Position numbers and translations under genes: made by a program | In this document: positions 9,182 to 19,669 of the stretch, one piece after another | How positions within the stretch are numbered: the first letter of the stretch is position 1 | Layout: every line of letters starts with the position of its first letter | Origin: Neomelitea salexigens DSM 19753 | GTDB lineage: Bacteria; Pseudomonadota; Gammaproteobacteria; Pseudomonadales; Spongiibacteraceae | Assembly: GCF_000422345.1 (NCBI RefSeq) | Contig: NZ_AULP01000002.1 | Coordinates: 62,001 to 126,000, forward strand | Length of the DNA: 64,000 bases | Direction of reading: 5' to 3' | Notes under the pieces: generated by a model | What the model saw: only the letters and a program-made list of their open reading frames with translations | What the model was told of the DNA's origin: nothing | The model's database searches: none

Positions 9182-9392
9182 GAATTCTCTCGAATCACTC
9201 GTGTGAACATCGTCAAAAAAGCCGTAGGCCGGCGCGCGAAAAGGCCAGAGTATACACCGCTAAACGGGAATTCTCACCACGCCAAGCGTGGCCGCCTCCC
9301 AAAGGAAAAGTTACAATGCCTTATTTCGTTTTCACCGCGCTACACGCGAGCGGCGATGAGACCTCAACGACTTAAGAATGGATTTTCTACAC

Positions 9393-10946
9393 ATGGCTGA
9401 CCCACAGGTAAAACAACCCGTCGTTCTGATTATTCTAGATGGCTTCGGCTACCGGGAAGCACCGCAGGACAACGCCATTTACCACGCCAATACGCCCAAT
9501 TGGGACGCACTGTGGAAAAACCAGCCGCACACCCTGATCTCCGGCTCCGGGCTGGATGTGGGTTTGCCAGACGGCCAAATGGGCAATTCAGAGGTCGGCC
9601 ACATGAGCCTGGGTGCAGGCCGCATCATCTACCAAAACATTACCCGCATTGATAAAGAAATTGCCGATGGCAGCTTCTTCGACAATGACGTTTACAAGGC
9701 CAATATCGACAAAGCAGTCGCCGCTGATAAAGCCGTGCACATTTTCGGGCTGCTCTCCCCGGGCGGCGTCCACAGCCACGAAAACCATGTGCTGGCAATG
9801 ATCGATATGGCCGCTCAGCGCGGCGCCAAAAAAGTGTATGTACACGCCTTTCTCGACGGCCGCGACACACCGCCACGCAGCGCCCAGGCCTCGCTTGAAA
9901 AAGTCGACGCCAAATTTGCCGAACTCGGCTGTGGCCGACTGGCGTCAATGATCGGCCGCTACTACGCCATGGATCGCGACAACCGCTGGGACCGCGTTGA
10001 AAAAGCCTATCGCCTGCTGACCGAAGCAGAGGCCGAGCACCGCTATAACACTAGCCAAGACGCCCTGAGCGCCGCCTACGCTCGCGACGAAAACGATGAA
10101 TTTGTCGCCGCCAGCGTTATTCAAGCCGAGGGCCAGGACAGCGCCGCCATTGCCGATGGCGATACCGTCATCTTTATGAACTTCCGCGCCGACCGCGCGC
10201 GCGAAATTACTCGCGCGTTTGTGGAAAGCGATTTCGATGGCTTTGAGCGCCGTGTTCGCCCTGAGCTTGCCGGCTTTGTCATGACCACCGAATACGCCGA
10301 CAGCATCGACGCGCCCGTGGCCTACCCGCCGGAGAACATTCAAAACAGCCTCGGCGAACTGCTAGAGAAACACGGCAAGACACAGCTGCGTATCGCCGAA
10401 ACTGAAAAATATGCCCACGTTACGTTTTTCTTCAGTGGCGGCCGCGAAGCACTCTATCAGGGTGAAGAGCGCAAGCTGATCAACTCCCCCGATGTGGCCA
10501 CCTACGACTTAAAGCCGGAGATGAGCGCCCCGGAAGTGACCGAAGAGCTGGTCGCGGCCATACGCAGCGGCAGCTACGATGCGATTATCTGCAACTATGC
10601 CAACGGCGATATGGTGGGCCATACCGGTGTTTTCGATGCCGCCGTAAAAGCCGTGGAAGCGCTGGACGACTGCATTAAACAGGTGACCGATGCCGTTCGT
10701 GAGGTCGGCGGCCACTGCCTGATTACCGCTGACCACGGCAACTGTGAGCAAATGCTCGACTACGACGCCGAACAACCACACACTCAACACACCACCGAGT
10801 TAGTGCCACTGGTATATGTGGGCGACGACACCGCAACCCTGACAGCTGAAGGTGGGCGCCTCGCTGATATCGCACCGACGATGGTCGCGTTGCTGGGCAT
10901 TGCTCAGCCGGAAGAAATGACCGGCAAGAACCTGATCAGCCACTGA
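9393..10946 (+). CDS. gpmI: 2,3-bisphosphoglycerate-independent phosphoglycerate mutase
   Basis: GpmI interconverts 3- and 2-phosphoglycerate in glycolysis and is manganese-dependent. Recognisable blocks are [13 protein letters not shown], the phospho-Ser loop [29 protein letters not shown] and the metal ligands in [11 protein letters not shown] chose ATG 9393 (517 residues, [12 protein letters not shown]), the usual family start; an in-frame ATG five codons upstream at 9378 is possible. Neither has a strong ribosome-binding site. It is followed after four bases by envC, the usual gammaproteobacterial order gpmI–envC–ctpA. Confidence 0.96.
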   Translation: MADPQVKQPVVLIILDGFGYREAPQDNAIYHANTPNWDALWKNQPHTLISGSGLDVGLPDGQMGNSEVGHMSLGAGRIIYQNITRIDKEIADGSFFDNDVYKANIDKAVAADKAVHIFGLLSPGGVHSHENHVLAMIDMAAQRGAKKVYVHAFLDGRDTPPRSAQASLEKVDAKFAELGCGRLASMIGRYYAMDRDNRWDRVEKAYRLLTEAEAEHRYNTSQDALSAAYARDENDEFVAASVIQAEGQDSAAIADGDTVIFMNFRADRAREITRAFVESDFDGFERRVRPELAGFVMTTEYADSIDAPVAYPPENIQNSLGELLEKHGKTQLRIAETEKYAHVTFFFSGGREALYQGEERKLINSPDVATYDLKPEMSAPEVTEELVAAIRSGSYDAIICNYANGDMVGHTGVFDAAVKAVEALDDCIKQVTDAVREVGGHCLITADHGNCEQMLDYDAEQPHTQHTTELVPLVYVGDDTATLTAEGGRLADIAPTMVALLGIAQPEEMTGKNLISH

Positions 10947-10950
10947 GGAA

Positions 10951-12111
10951 TTGCGAATTAGCAGCAAACTGGCACATCTAGGTATGCCGTTCATCGTCCT
11001 ACTGTTCGCTGGCCTTCTGGCCAGCGTCAGCCTTGCCGAGGACGAAGCCGCGACCCGCCAACAGCTGAAAGACCTCAGCCAGCAGCTTCATTCGCTGAAA
11101 AAACAGCTTGGCAGTACCCAGAAAGAACGCAGTCGTGCCGCGCGGGAGCTTCGCGAGGTCGAGGTCGAGATCGGCAAAATCGCGGCCAAACTGCACAGCA
11201 CCCGCGCAGAACGCGACCGCCGCCAGAGCAAATTGACTGCCCTTCAAGACGAACAACAAACCCTGCGCCAGCGCCAAAGTCAGCAAAAAGCACTGATTGC
11301 AGAGCAAATTCGCAGTGCATACACCTTGGGGCAAGAGCGGCAGGTCAAGATGCTGCTTAATCAGGAAGACCCTCAGTCACTCAGCCGGCTGATCACCTAC
11401 TACGACTATTTTAATGCCGCCCGCAGCCAACAGCTCGACAGCTACCGCGAAACACTCACTGCCCTCAATGCACTGATCCCCGAAATCAGCGCACAAACCG
11501 AGGCGCTTAGCGCCACAGAACGCCAGCTGGCCCAGCAGCGCCAGCAACTGGAGGTTCAGCAGCAACGCCGCCAGCGCAGTGTCGCGAAACTCGACCGCGA
11601 GCTGAAACAGCAACAGAGCAGCATTGGCTCACTGGACAAGCAACGCAAGAGCCTGGAGAGCATCCTCTCGGCTATTGAGCGCGAAATTACCGACATTGCC
11701 ATTCCGTCGAGCTACCGGCCCTTCAAGCAAATGCGCGGTGCCATGCCCTGGCCTGTTGCCGGTAAGCGGCTGAACCGCTACGGTGCGCCGCGCCAAGGCA
11801 GCGCGGTGCGGTGGCAGGGAGTGCAAATTGCCGGTGAAGAGGGCAGCCCGGTGCGCACTATCCACAATGGCCGTGTTGTCTACGCCGACTGGCTGCGTGG
11901 GGCCGGCCTGCTTATTATTGTCGACCACGGCAATGACTATATGAGCCTTTACGCTCACAACCAGAGTCTGCTCCGTCAGGAAGGCGACTGGGTGCGCGGT
12001 GGCGAGGCGATTGCCACACTGGGCAACAGTGGCGGTCAGCGGCGCAGCGGACTGTATTTTGAAATTCGCCACAAAGGCCGCCCTACCGACCCCGCCCGCT
12101 GGTGCCGCTGA
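10951..12111 (+). CDS. envC: Murein hydrolase activator EnvC (LytM-domain protein)
   Basis: EnvC is periplasmic and activates amidases at the septum. The TTG start gives a signal peptide with basic residues (MRISSKLAHLGMPFIVLLFA); ATG 10984 is the alternative. Residues about 28-245 form long Gln/Arg-rich coiled coils, followed by a C-terminal M23/LytM domain. The domain lacks zinc-ligand positions: the usual HxH is replaced in GLYFEIRHKG and the first His is absent from RWQGVQI. This agrees with EnvC being a non-catalytic regulator. Confidence 0.93.
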   Translation: MRISSKLAHLGMPFIVLLFAGLLASVSLAEDEAATRQQLKDLSQQLHSLKKQLGSTQKERSRAARELREVEVEIGKIAAKLHSTRAERDRRQSKLTALQDEQQTLRQRQSQQKALIAEQIRSAYTLGQERQVKMLLNQEDPQSLSRLITYYDYFNAARSQQLDSYRETLTALNALIPEISAQTEALSATERQLAQQRQQLEVQQQRRQRSVAKLDRELKQQQSSIGSLDKQRKSLESILSAIEREITDIAIPSSYRPFKQMRGAMPWPVAGKRLNRYGAPRQGSAVRWQGVQIAGEEGSPVRTIHNGRVVYADWLRGAGLLIIVDHGNDYMSLYAHNQSLLRQEGDWVRGGEAIATLGNSGGQRRSGLYFEIRHKGRPTDPARWCR

Positions 12112-12230
12112 ACGCGGCCCCCTGCATTTAGAGATAGCGACAAATCCCGACAAAGCTGGCTACAATGGGTGCTTTGTTTCTGTCGGCGGGCGCAGGACGC
12201 CCCGCCGCATGTTGTATCGGGAAGCTGATA

Positions 12231-13568
12231 ATGCTGCGTCATTTTAGTCGAGCCGCCGTGCTCAACCTTGCTCTGCTCTCTCCTTTTTGTCTGGCCGAGG
12301 CGCCCGCCTCGCCACACAGCGCGCAAGGCGATCTGCCCCTTCAGGCGCTGCGAAATTTTGCCGACGTTTTCAACCAAATTCGCCGCAGCTATGTCGAAGA
12401 GGTGGACGACGAAACACTATTGGAAAACGCCATTCGCGGCATGCTCAGCGGCCTTGACCCACACTCCGACTACCTGGACTCCGATTCCTTCGACAACCTT
12501 CAAACTCACACCACCGGCGAGTTCGGCGGTTTGGGAATCGAAGTGGGTATGGAAAATGGCTTTGTCAAAGTTGTCAGCCCCATCGATAACACGCCGGCGC
12601 AACGGGCAGGTATTCAGCCCGGCGATCTGATTATCCAGATCGACCAACAGCCCATCAAAGGCCTCAGCCTGCAAGAGGCCATCGAACTAATGCGCGGCCC
12701 CAAAGGCAGCCCCATCACCCTCACTATTTTGCGCGAGGGAGTGAAAGCGCCGATAGAATTGGAACTGAAGCGCGACATCATCACCGTCGCCAGTGTGCGC
12801 GGCCGCATGCTCCAGCCCGGCTACGGTTATCTGCGCATTTCGCAGTTCCAAAGCCGCACCGGCGAAGACCTGCGCAGCGAGTTGGCAAAACTTAAAGCCA
12901 ACCGCAGCGGCTTGCGCGGAGTGGTACTGGACCTTCGCAACAACCCCGGCGGCCTGCTTCAGGCTTCCGTACAAGTGGTCGACACCTTTTTAAACGAGGG
13001 TCTTATTGTCTACACCGAGGGACGCCTACCCAACGCCTTTAGTCGCTACATGGCCAGCGACACCAATAATGCCGACGACACCCCTCTTGTGGTGCTGATA
13101 AACGGCGGCTCGGCCTCCGCCTCAGAAATTGTAGCCGGTGCACTGCAAGACCACCGCCGGGCCATTATTCTGGGCACCCAAAGCTTCGGTAAAGGCTCGG
13201 TCCAAACCGTGCTGCCACTGGCTGAGGACAGCGCCATAAAACTGACGACCGCCCGCTACTACACCCCCAGCGGCCGCTCGATACAAGCGCAGGGCATCGT
13301 GCCGGACATTATTGTCGAGCGTGCTCGCATTGAATCACTGGGCGCAGAAAAAACGGTTACCGAAGCTGACCTGGCTGGGCACCTGGGCAACGAGAGCGGA
13401 AAAGAAAACAACGGCAGCAACCGCATTGTCGACAGCGCGGCCAACGAACTTGCTGCCACCGATAACCAGCTTTACGAGGCACTCAACCTGCTAAAAGGCC
13501 TGCATATTATGTCGGCCAATAGTCAGCGTTTGGCCAAGCAAAAACTGGAGGCGCCAAACGCTCAATAA
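12231..13568 (+). CDS. ctpA: Carboxyl-terminal processing protease, S41 family
   Basis: This is a periplasmic S41 peptidase of 445 residues. From ATG 12231 there is a signal peptide (MLRHFSRAAVLNLALL), preceded by a GGGA-type ribosome-binding site, followed by a PDZ domain (FGGLGIEVGMENGFVKVV) and the catalytic core. The Ser-Lys dyad is in GGSASASEIVAG and FGKGSVQT. It follows envC by 119 bases. Its last seven bases overlap the end of the convergent lipoprotein gene. Confidence 0.94.
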   Translation: MLRHFSRAAVLNLALLSPFCLAEAPASPHSAQGDLPLQALRNFADVFNQIRRSYVEEVDDETLLENAIRGMLSGLDPHSDYLDSDSFDNLQTHTTGEFGGLGIEVGMENGFVKVVSPIDNTPAQRAGIQPGDLIIQIDQQPIKGLSLQEAIELMRGPKGSPITLTILREGVKAPIELELKRDIITVASVRGRMLQPGYGYLRISQFQSRTGEDLRSELAKLKANRSGLRGVVLDLRNNPGGLLQASVQVVDTFLNEGLIVYTEGRLPNAFSRYMASDTNNADDTPLVVLINGGSASASEIVAGALQDHRRAIILGTQSFGKGSVQTVLPLAEDSAIKLTTARYYTPSGRSIQAQGIVPDIIVERARIESLGAEKTVTEADLAGHLGNESGKENNGSNRIVDSAANELAATDNQLYEALNLLKGLHIMSANSQRLAKQKLEAPNAQ

Positions 13569-14278
13569 GCGCTTTCCCCTTCAACGCGCAGGGACTCGGC
13601 CAGGGCTTTAATCACGCCCTGGCCGAGAGGCAGCAGAAAAATATCGCCATCACTGACACCATCCACCGACACCCCTAATACATAGCGCTCACTCACGATG
13701 TACTCACGCAGCGCAGTATAGTTAACAGAAGTGTGCCAGAAGCGCGCTCCCTGACCATTCACTCCCTCGACTTCCAGCGACAGCTTCGGCGACACTCTCA
13801 CCACCAGCCCTTCCACAATCCCGATGCCGGCACGGGTAATATCGCTGTAGGGATAGGACAAATAGCCACGCAGATTCATATAGGCCCTGCCGGCATCCAC
13901 GGGGTACTCAAAGCGAATGGCCGACAGCTCATTGTGATCACCGTACACCATTACCATTTCCGACTCCCCGGCCTGCACCACGGGCACACCTGACACCTCG
14001 CGTACGCCGTCAACAATCAGGCGCTCGAAGCGGCGCAACTGCGCATCCAGCTGAGCACTGGCGGCCGGGTCGAGAGCGCGCTCCACGGCTTGAAAAACGC
14101 GCTGCCAAGAGTTGATACGGCGCTGGTCCTTGCCCTCCGGCTCCGTCAATGCGCTGAGCGACTCAAAGTCTACCGTCAGGCTACGTATCTGCACGTCACC
14201 CTGATAGTTGTGGATCAAAGGCTGATTAGCACAGGCGGCCAGCAGCACTGTAGAAATAGTGAGTATCGCCCGCAGCAT
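13562..14278 (-). CDS. Hypothetical lipoprotein
   Basis: Starting at ATG 14278, the 238-residue protein begins with a lipoprotein signal peptide ending in the lipobox LLAAC (MLRAILTISTVLLAACANQP). The open frame extends upstream to 14365, but that would bury the signal. The mature part is soluble, of mixed alpha/beta composition, with no domain I recognise. It is convergent with ctpA and overlaps it by seven bases. Function unknown. Confidence 0.75.
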   Translation of the reverse strand: MLRAILTISTVLLAACANQPLIHNYQGDVQIRSLTVDFESLSALTEPEGKDQRRINSWQRVFQAVERALDPAASAQLDAQLRRFERLIVDGVREVSGVPVVQAGESEMVMVYGDHNELSAIRFEYPVDAGRAYMNLRGYLSYPYSDITRAGIGIVEGLVVRVSPKLSLEVEGVNGQGARFWHTSVNYTALREYIVSERYVLGVSVDGVSDGDIFLLPLGQGVIKALAESLRVEGESAY

Positions 14279-14472
14279 GTTGGATTCCTCAAAGCTCGCA
14301 CCCGCCGGATGGCGCGCACATTGCCGCAGATAATAGCGCAATACCCGAAGTTGAGAAGTGGCCAAAGCGCCGGGGGGCGCAAACTAACGGCAGCACTCTC
14401 CCAGCTCAGGCGCATTTACCCGCATGGGTGCGCTATGCTGCAACTTTCCTTCTCGGATGCTTAGAACCTCGG

Positions 14473-14730
14473 ATGCATAGAACAATGATTCGCTGCGAGC
14501 TGCACGATTACATAGAAATTGCCTGCACCTTTCGCTACCCCGTGCGCTTAACCATGCGAACTGGGGAGGTGCTTGACGGTGTGGCGGTAGACACCAGGCG
14601 CGATGCGCAGGGCGAGGAGTGTATCGCCATCCATGTAGATGGCGCCGAATGCTTGGTGGTACTGGATAAACTGGCGAGCATGAAAGCGGGCGTACAGAAC
14701 CCGCATTTCGACACGGTTTCCTTTGGCTAA
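14473..14730 (+). CDS. Rho-binding antiterminator (Rof/YaeO family)
   Basis: The short protein (85 residues from ATG 14473, or 81 from ATG 14485) carries the Rof pattern: CELHDYIEIACTFRYPVRL, a strand region TMRTGEVLDGVAVDTR and LVVLDKLASMK. Rof binds Rho and reduces Rho-dependent termination in E. coli. The match is by fold pattern and conserved residues; activity here is inferred. It stands alone between the divergent lipoprotein gene and the convergent his genes. Confidence 0.8.
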   Translation: MHRTMIRCELHDYIEIACTFRYPVRLTMRTGEVLDGVAVDTRRDAQGEECIAIHVDGAECLVVLDKLASMKAGVQNPHFDTVSFG

Positions 14731-14789
14731 ACGGCGCTCATTGCACTCGGCAAGACCGTGAAACAAAGGCCCGGGGCATTGGCAATGCC

Positions 14790-15566
14790 TTACAGCCGAA
14801 CCTCAACACCTTTGTCGGCCATATAAGCCTTGGCTTCGGGTACCGTGTGCTCGCCAAAGTGGAAGATACTGGCCGCCAACACTGCGTCGGCTTTACCGGC
14901 GGTTACGCCTTCGACCAGGTGGTCCAGTGTACCGACACCACCCGAGGCAATAACAGGCACCGAAACCGCGTCGGCCACTGCGCTGGTGAGCGCCAGGTCG
15001 TAACCGGCCTTGGTGCCATCGCCGTCCATACTGGTCAGCAAAATTTCACCGGCGCCCAGCTCAACCATTTTTGCCGCCCACTCCACCGCATTGATGCCGG
15101 TAGGCTTGCGGCCACCGTGGGTAAATATCTCCCAGCGCGGGCTGCCATCGGCCTCATCTTCGACACGCTTGGCATCGATCGCCACCACAATACACTGCGA
15201 GCCAAAACGCTCGGCGGCGTCACGCACAAAGTCGGGGTTATGAATAGCCGCAGAGTTGATCGCCACCTTATCCGCCCCCGCATTTAGCATGGTGCGAATG
15301 TCTTTGATCTCGCGAATACCGCCGCCCACGGTGAGGGGAATAAACACCTCGGCAGCAATCTGCTCAACCGTGTGCACGGTCGTCTCACGCCCCTCGTGGG
15401 TGGCCGTGATGTCGAGAAAGGTGATTTCGTCGGCGCCCTGTTCGTTGTAGCGCTTGGCGACTTCAACCGGGTCGCCCGCGTCGCGAATACCGACAAAGTT
15501 CACGCCTTTTACCACACGGCCTTTATCAACGTCCAAACAGGGAATAATGCGTTTTGCCAGAGCCAT
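14790..15566 (-). CDS. hisF: Imidazole glycerol phosphate synthase, cyclase subunit HisF
   Basis: HisF, with HisH, converts PRFAR and ammonia to imidazole glycerol phosphate and AICAR in histidine synthesis. From ATG 15566 ([16 protein letters not shown]) it has 258 residues, a TIM barrel with both catalytic aspartates (CLDVD and IDAKR regions) and the phosphate loops (VGGGI, ASGGVG). The longer frame upstream to 15686 has no family similarity. It is last in the minus-strand order hisB–hisH–hisA–hisF. Confidence 0.97.
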   Translation of the reverse strand: MALAKRIIPCLDVDKGRVVKGVNFVGIRDAGDPVEVAKRYNEQGADEITFLDITATHEGRETTVHTVEQIAAEVFIPLTVGGGIREIKDIRTMLNAGADKVAINSAAIHNPDFVRDAAERFGSQCIVVAIDAKRVEDEADGSPRWEIFTHGGRKPTGINAVEWAAKMVELGAGEILLTSMDGDGTKAGYDLALTSAVADAVSVPVIASGGVGTLDHLVEGVTAGKADAVLAASIFHFGEHTVPEAKAYMADKGVEVRL

Positions 15567-15594
15567 TGCTGTGCTTACCTTGTTGTTAAGGGGC

Positions 15595-16326
15595 TTATTC
15601 GCCGTCGCAGTAGCGCTGCGCTTCTGCCAGATCCAGCTCGCCTTCATAAATCGCGCGACCGGTAATCGCACCGAGAATCCCGGCATCGGCCACGGCCTTC
15701 AGCGCGCGAATATCATCCATATTCGTCACCCCGCCAGAGGCAATAACTTTCAGGCCCGAGGCCTGGGCCATGGCAACCGTGGCATCGATATTCACGCCCT
15801 GCATCATGCCGTCGCGGGCAATATCGGTGTAAACGATGGACGACACACCATCTTGCTCGTAGCGCTTGGCCAGCTCGGTGGCTTGAATATCAGACACTTC
15901 CGCCCAGCCGTCGGTGGCCACCAGGCCATTTTTCGCATCCAGACCAACAATTACCGCATCGGGGAAGGCTTTGCAGGCCTCGGTAACGAAGGCGGGCTCT
16001 TTCACCGCCTTAGTGCCAATAATCACGTAGTTCACACCGGCGTTCAGGTACTGCTCAATGGTATCGAGCGAGCGGATGCCTCCGCCAATTTGTATTGGCA
16101 GATCAGGGTAGGCCTTGGCGATCGCCATCACCGCGTCGCCATTTACAGGCTTGCCGTCAAACGCGCCATTCAGGTCAACCAAATGCAGGCGGCGAGCGCC
16201 TTGCTCTACCCAGCGCGCAGCCATTTCTACCGGATCGCTGCCATAAACGGTGGCGTCGCCCATTTCACCTTGGCGAAGGCGCACGCACTGGCCGTCTTTC
16301 AAATCAATTGCGGGAATCATTAACAT
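15595..16326 (-). CDS. hisA: Phosphoribosylformimino-5-aminoimidazole carboxamide ribotide isomerase HisA
   Basis: HisA catalyses the Amadori isomerisation that makes the HisF substrate. It is a 243-residue TIM barrel starting [17 protein letters not shown] (ATG 16320 is also possible), with catalytic aspartates in AIDLKDG and YTDIARDGM and phosphate-binding QIGGGIRS and ASGGVTN. It lies 28 bases upstream of hisF and 21 bases downstream of hisH. Confidence 0.97.
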   Translation of the reverse strand: MLMIPAIDLKDGQCVRLRQGEMGDATVYGSDPVEMAARWVEQGARRLHLVDLNGAFDGKPVNGDAVMAIAKAYPDLPIQIGGGIRSLDTIEQYLNAGVNYVIIGTKAVKEPAFVTEACKAFPDAVIVGLDAKNGLVATDGWAEVSDIQATELAKRYEQDGVSSIVYTDIARDGMMQGVNIDATVAMAQASGLKVIASGGVTNMDDIRALKAVADAGILGAITGRAIYEGELDLAEAQRYCDGE

Positions 16327-16347
16327 AATTACAAAACCTGATAACGC

Positions 16348-17016
16348 TTAGGATACGGGCCGGAAGGTCGGTTGCCCGCCATCCCAGCGCAGAAAATTAC
16401 TGAGCAGACGCAGACCGGTCTCGCCGCTCTTTTCCGGGTGAAACTGCACGGCAAACACATTCTCACAACTCATTGCGGCATGTATCTCTACCCCGTAGTG
16501 AGCCGTGGCGGCCACAAATTCAGGCGCGTCGATATAGTAGCTGTGCACAAAGTAGAAACGGCTATTGTCGGCAATGCCTTCCCACAGCGGGTGGTCGACG
16601 GTTTGGCTCACCGTGTTCCACCCCATGTGCGGCACTTTCAGGCGCTCGCCGGTTGTCTCGCGCAGGTCTTTACCGAAAAACTTTACTTGGCCCGGCAATA
16701 CGTCCAGGCACTCGACGCCGCCGTTCTCCTCACTGCTTTCCATCAGCGCCTGCATACCCACGCAAATACCCAGCAGGGGTTTAGTGGCCGCCACTTCCTG
16801 AACAATTTCATCCAGGCCGCGGTTTTTCAGCTCGGCCATGCAGTCGCGAATCGCGCCCACACCGGGAAAAATCACCCGGTCGGCGGCAAAGATGGTATCC
16901 GGGCAATCGGTAACCTGCACCTCAACATCGTCGCCACCAACCTTGTGCAGTGCACTGGCCACCGAGTGCAAATTACCCATGCCGTAGTCGATAACGGCAA
17001 CGGTTGATTTAGTCAT
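16348..17016 (-). CDS. hisH: Imidazole glycerol phosphate synthase, glutaminase subunit HisH
   Basis: HisH is a class I glutamine amidotransferase that supplies ammonia to HisF. The 222 residues start [18 protein letters not shown] and contain the nucleophile elbow GICVGMQ with the catalytic Cys, and the His-Glu pair in VQFHPEKSG. It lies 12 bases after hisB and upstream of hisA. Length is slightly above the 200-215 usual for bacteria. Confidence 0.97.
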   Translation of the reverse strand: MTKSTVAVIDYGMGNLHSVASALHKVGGDDVEVQVTDCPDTIFAADRVIFPGVGAIRDCMAELKNRGLDEIVQEVAATKPLLGICVGMQALMESSEENGGVECLDVLPGQVKFFGKDLRETTGERLKVPHMGWNTVSQTVDHPLWEGIADNSRFYFVHSYYIDAPEFVAATAHYGVEIHAAMSCENVFAVQFHPEKSGETGLRLLSNFLRWDGGQPTFRPVS

Positions 17017-17028
17017 ATCGCAGAAATC

Positions 17029-17622
17029 CTAGAGGCACCCTTTAGTCGACGGGGTAATGCCCGCCATACGCTCATCCACCGACAAGGCCATGCGCAGGGC
17101 ACGACCGAAGGCTTTAAACACCGTTTCGGCCTGGTGGTGAGTATTGGTACCGCGCAAATTATCGATATGCAGGGTGACCTTGGCGTGGTTGATAAAGCCG
17201 TGGAAGAACTCCGAGAACAGGTCCACATCAAAACCACCCACGCTGGCGCGGGTATAGGGCACGTGGTATTCCAACCCGGGACGCCCAGAGAAATCGATAA
17301 CGACCCGCGACAGGGCCTCATCCAGCGGCACATACGCGTGGCCGTAACGGGTGATGCCTTTTTTATCGCCCACCGCCTCGGCAAAGGCCTGGCCCATGGT
17401 AATACCAATATCTTCCACGGTGTGGTGGTCATCGATATGCAAATCCCCCTTGGCCTGCACAGCCAGGTCAATCATGCCGTGGCGGGCAATCTGATCCATC
17501 ATGTGATCGAGAAAGGGGACCCCGGTCTCGAAACTCGATTGGCCGGTGCCATCCAAGTTAACGCTGACCGTGATTTGGGTTTCCAGGGTGTTGCGGCTGA
17601 TACTCGCCTTGCGCTCTGTCAT
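17029..17622 (-). CDS. hisB: Imidazoleglycerol-phosphate dehydratase HisB
   Basis: This is the monofunctional dehydratase (197 residues from ATG 17622, [11 protein letters not shown]), without the phosphatase domain found in enterobacterial HisB. The manganese-binding HHTVED and [15 protein letters not shown] motifs are intact. It is first in the four-gene his block. Its promoter must lie in the short divergent region shared with the PanZ-like gene (17623-17703). The remaining his genes are not in the window. Confidence 0.97.
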   Translation of the reverse strand: MTERKASISRNTLETQITVSVNLDGTGQSSFETGVPFLDHMMDQIARHGMIDLAVQAKGDLHIDDHHTVEDIGITMGQAFAEAVGDKKGITRYGHAYVPLDEALSRVVIDFSGRPGLEYHVPYTRASVGGFDVDLFSEFFHGFINHAKVTLHIDNLRGTNTHHQAETVFKAFGRALRMALSVDERMAGITPSTKGCL

Positions 17623-17703
17623 CGACGTCTCTACTGAAGATTGCGTACAATACGCCATTATAAAAAATCCCGACCCGTATTACAGCCAGCAGAGTGCGGA
17701 TAA

Positions 17704-18105
17704 ATGCCCGTATATTCAGAATACATTCGCGATCCTGCCCCAGAGGACCGTGTAGACCTAGAACGTCTCTATGCCGACGACGCCGAAAAACTCATCAGCG
17801 CCGCGCAGAGTGAGCAGCTATTGCTGATTGGCGGGCGCTTTAATGACCGCCTGATCGCCGCGATGACCTTAACGCCGATCCACAATGGCGACTACCAGTT
17901 GGCCAGGCTCACCGTTCGCGATATCACCCGCCGACGCGGTGCAGCGCGCCAGCTATTGATCCAGGCGATGAAAGCATTACCTGAGGACCTGCGCAGCATG
18001 TCGGCCGACATCGCCAGCGCGCCAGAACTCAGCCCGCTGCTGACCGAGCTGGGTTTTCAAAATCAAGGATCGACGTGGCAGTGGCAGCGCCCCAGCGGTG
18101 AGTGA
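17704..18105 (+). CDS. PanZ/PanM-like acetyltransferase-fold protein
   Basis: The 133-residue protein is a small GNAT-fold protein. It matches the PanZ (PanM) pattern in the segment RFNDRLIAAMTLTP and the acetyl-CoA loop VRDITRRRGAARQLL. In E. coli, PanZ binds acetyl-CoA and promotes maturation and feedback control of PanD in pantothenate synthesis. That role is inferred, as panD is not in the window. It is divergent from hisB and overlaps mutY by eight bases. Confidence 0.75.
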   Translation: MPVYSEYIRDPAPEDRVDLERLYADDAEKLISAAQSEQLLLIGGRFNDRLIAAMTLTPIHNGDYQLARLTVRDITRRRGAARQLLIQAMKALPEDLRSMSADIASAPELSPLLTELGFQNQGSTWQWQRPSGE

Positions 18106-19168
18106 CAGCGACTTCAGCCGCCGCCTGCTGAACTGGTTCGACCAGCACGGCCGCAAAGACCTGCCCTGGCAGCAAGACATCAACCCCTATCGGGTGTGGG
18201 TGTCTGAAATTATGCTCCAGCAAACCCAGGTCACCACGGTCATTCCCTACTACCAGCGCTTTATGGCCCGCTTCCCCAGTGCAGAGGCGCTGGCGCAGGC
18301 TGATATCGACGATGTTCTCGCCCTTTGGACAGGGCTGGGCTACTACGCCCGAGCGCGAAACCTGCACAAAGCGGCGCAAACCATTGTGACTGAGCACAGC
18401 GGCGAGTTCCCGCAAACACCGGAGACTATCGCGTCACTGCCGGGTATTGGCCGCTCCACGGCTGCAGCAATATTCAGCATTGCCTGCGGTGGCAGCGCCG
18501 CCATTCTCGATGGCAACGTCAAACGCGTACTCAGTCGCCACAGCGCCATCGATGGCTGGCCGGGCAAGCGCGAGATTGAACAACAGCTTTGGCAGCTCGC
18601 CGAGGCTTACACCCCACAAGAACGGGCCGCCGACTACACCCAGGCCATCATGGACCTCGGCGCAACCCTTTGCCGGCGCAGCAAACCCGAGTGCGATCGC
18701 TGCCCCGTCAGTGACAATTGCAAGGCCAAGGCCATGGGCCGCCAGAGTGACTACCCCGGCAAAAAGCCACGCAAAGCCCTGCCGGTAAAAACCACCCATA
18801 TGCTGCTGATTGAAAACCCTCAAGGGGAGATCCTGCTGGAAAAACGCCCCAGCAGCGGCATTTGGGGCGGCCTGTGGAGCCTACCGGAGCTGGACAGCGA
18901 CGGTGATATCGACGACTACCTCGACGCGACCGTTGGCCACAGTGCCGTTGCCGAAGCGCTGAGCCCCATGCGCCACACCTTTAGTCACTACCACTTGGAC
19001 ATTCAACCGCAGCACATCCGCCTGCAGCGAGAGCCGGCGCGGATCATGGAAGGTACTCGCCAGCTTTGGTATAAGGGTGGGCAACAACAGCTCGGCCTCG
19101 CGGCGCCCGTCAAAAAATTGCTCGACAGCCTGCTGCAAAACGACTTATTTACGGAACCTCAGCCATGA
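18098..19168 (+). CDS. mutY: Adenine DNA glycosylase MutY
   Basis: MutY removes adenine mispaired with 8-oxoguanine. The GTG start overlaps the panZ-like gene. The 356 residues contain the helix-hairpin-helix ([12 protein letters not shown]), catalytic Glu in [12 protein letters not shown], catalytic Asp in ILDGNVKRV, and a 4Fe-4S cluster ligated by four Cys in [19 protein letters not shown]-terminal NUDIX-like 8-oxoG recognition domain starts at about 230. Length is typical, and yggX follows with a four-base overlap, as in E. coli. Confidence 0.97.
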   Translation: MSDSDFSRRLLNWFDQHGRKDLPWQQDINPYRVWVSEIMLQQTQVTTVIPYYQRFMARFPSAEALAQADIDDVLALWTGLGYYARARNLHKAAQTIVTEHSGEFPQTPETIASLPGIGRSTAAAIFSIACGGSAAILDGNVKRVLSRHSAIDGWPGKREIEQQLWQLAEAYTPQERAADYTQAIMDLGATLCRRSKPECDRCPVSDNCKAKAMGRQSDYPGKKPRKALPVKTTHMLLIENPQGEILLEKRPSSGIWGGLWSLPELDSDGDIDDYLDATVGHSAVAEALSPMRHTFSHYHLDIQPQHIRLQREPARIMEGTRQLWYKGGQQQLGLAAPVKKLLDSLLQNDLFTEPQP

Positions 19169-19437
19169 CACGCACCGTTTTCTGCAAGAAATACCAACAA
19201 GAACTCGAAGGCCTGACAAAGCCGCCCTACCCCGGCGCGAAAGGTCAGGAAATTTACGAAACCGTTTCCAAAAAAGCCTGGGAAGAGTGGCAGGCCCACC
19301 AAACCATGCTCATCAACGAGAAACAGCTGAGCATGATGGACCCCAGCTCGCGAAAATTCCTCCAGGCAGAAATGGAAAAATTCTTTGCCGGCGAAGACTT
19401 TGAACAAGCCGAAGGCTACGTTCCTCCCAGCGAGTAA
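19165..19437 (+). CDS. yggX: Probable Fe(2+)-trafficking protein YggX
   Basis: The 90-residue protein starts [17 protein letters not shown] and keeps the family core [14 protein letters not shown] and [11 protein letters not shown]. The single Cys7 is conserved. YggX proteins protect iron-sulfur clusters from oxidants and probably help iron traffic. The ATG overlaps the mutY stop by four bases, a functional pairing since MutY carries an Fe-S cluster. Confidence 0.96.
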   Translation: MTRTVFCKKYQQELEGLTKPPYPGAKGQEIYETVSKKAWEEWQAHQTMLINEKQLSMMDPSSRKFLQAEMEKFFAGEDFEQAEGYVPPSE

Positions 19438-19455
19438 GTTCCTGTTTTCAAGGGC

Positions 19456-19484
19456 TTGACTCATCGAATCGGAACAGGTTTAAT
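19456..19484 (+). promoter_or_regulatory. Sigma-70 promoter of tRNA-Phe
   Basis: TTGACT at 19456-19461 and TTTAAT at 19479-19484 are separated by exactly 17 bases. A GC-rich discriminator (ACGCGCCTC) follows, typical of stringently controlled stable-RNA promoters. Mature tRNA starts about 38 bases after the -10 box. Confidence 0.75.
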
Positions 19485-19522
19485 ACGCGCCTCTTGCGAA
19501 GTACATCAGCGACCTCGCCTAT

Positions 19523-19598
19523 GCCCAGATAGCTCAGTCGGTAGAGCAGTGGATTGAAAATCCTCGTGTCGGTGGTTCGATTCCGCCTCTGGGCACCA
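19523..19598 (+). tRNA. tRNA-Phe (anticodon GAA)
   Basis: The 76-nt gene folds as a standard cloverleaf. The acceptor stem GCCCAGA pairs with TCTGGGC, the D arm is GCTCAGTCGGTAGAGC, the anticodon GAA is in GGATTGAAAATCC, the T arm contains GGTTCGATTCC, and CCA is encoded (19596-19598). Its 3' part is duplicated at 21920-21967, marking it as the integration target of the element that follows. Confidence 0.97.
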
Positions 19599-19600
19599 CT
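19553..19600 (+). repeat. attL: left 48-bp direct repeat (within tRNA-Phe)
   Basis: The sequence runs from the anticodon loop (ATTGAAAATCC) through the T arm and CCA to two bases beyond the tRNA end. An identical copy is at 21920-21967. It is the attachment-site core used for integration, and it regenerates the tRNA 3' end. Confidence 0.9.
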
Positions 19601-19669
19601 CCTAGTGGCTTTCCCCTATATTCCAAGGCTTTCGACAACCATCAGAATAGACCGAATCAAGGATTCAAA

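Noticed and set aside
11700-12111. EnvC as an active zinc endopeptidase
   Set aside because: The HxH and first His ligands of the LytM site are absent, as in known non-catalytic EnvC.
15454-16323. 289-codon plus-strand frame opposite hisF/hisA
   Set aside because: It is antisense to two well-conserved his genes, with no ribosome-binding site or recognisable domain.
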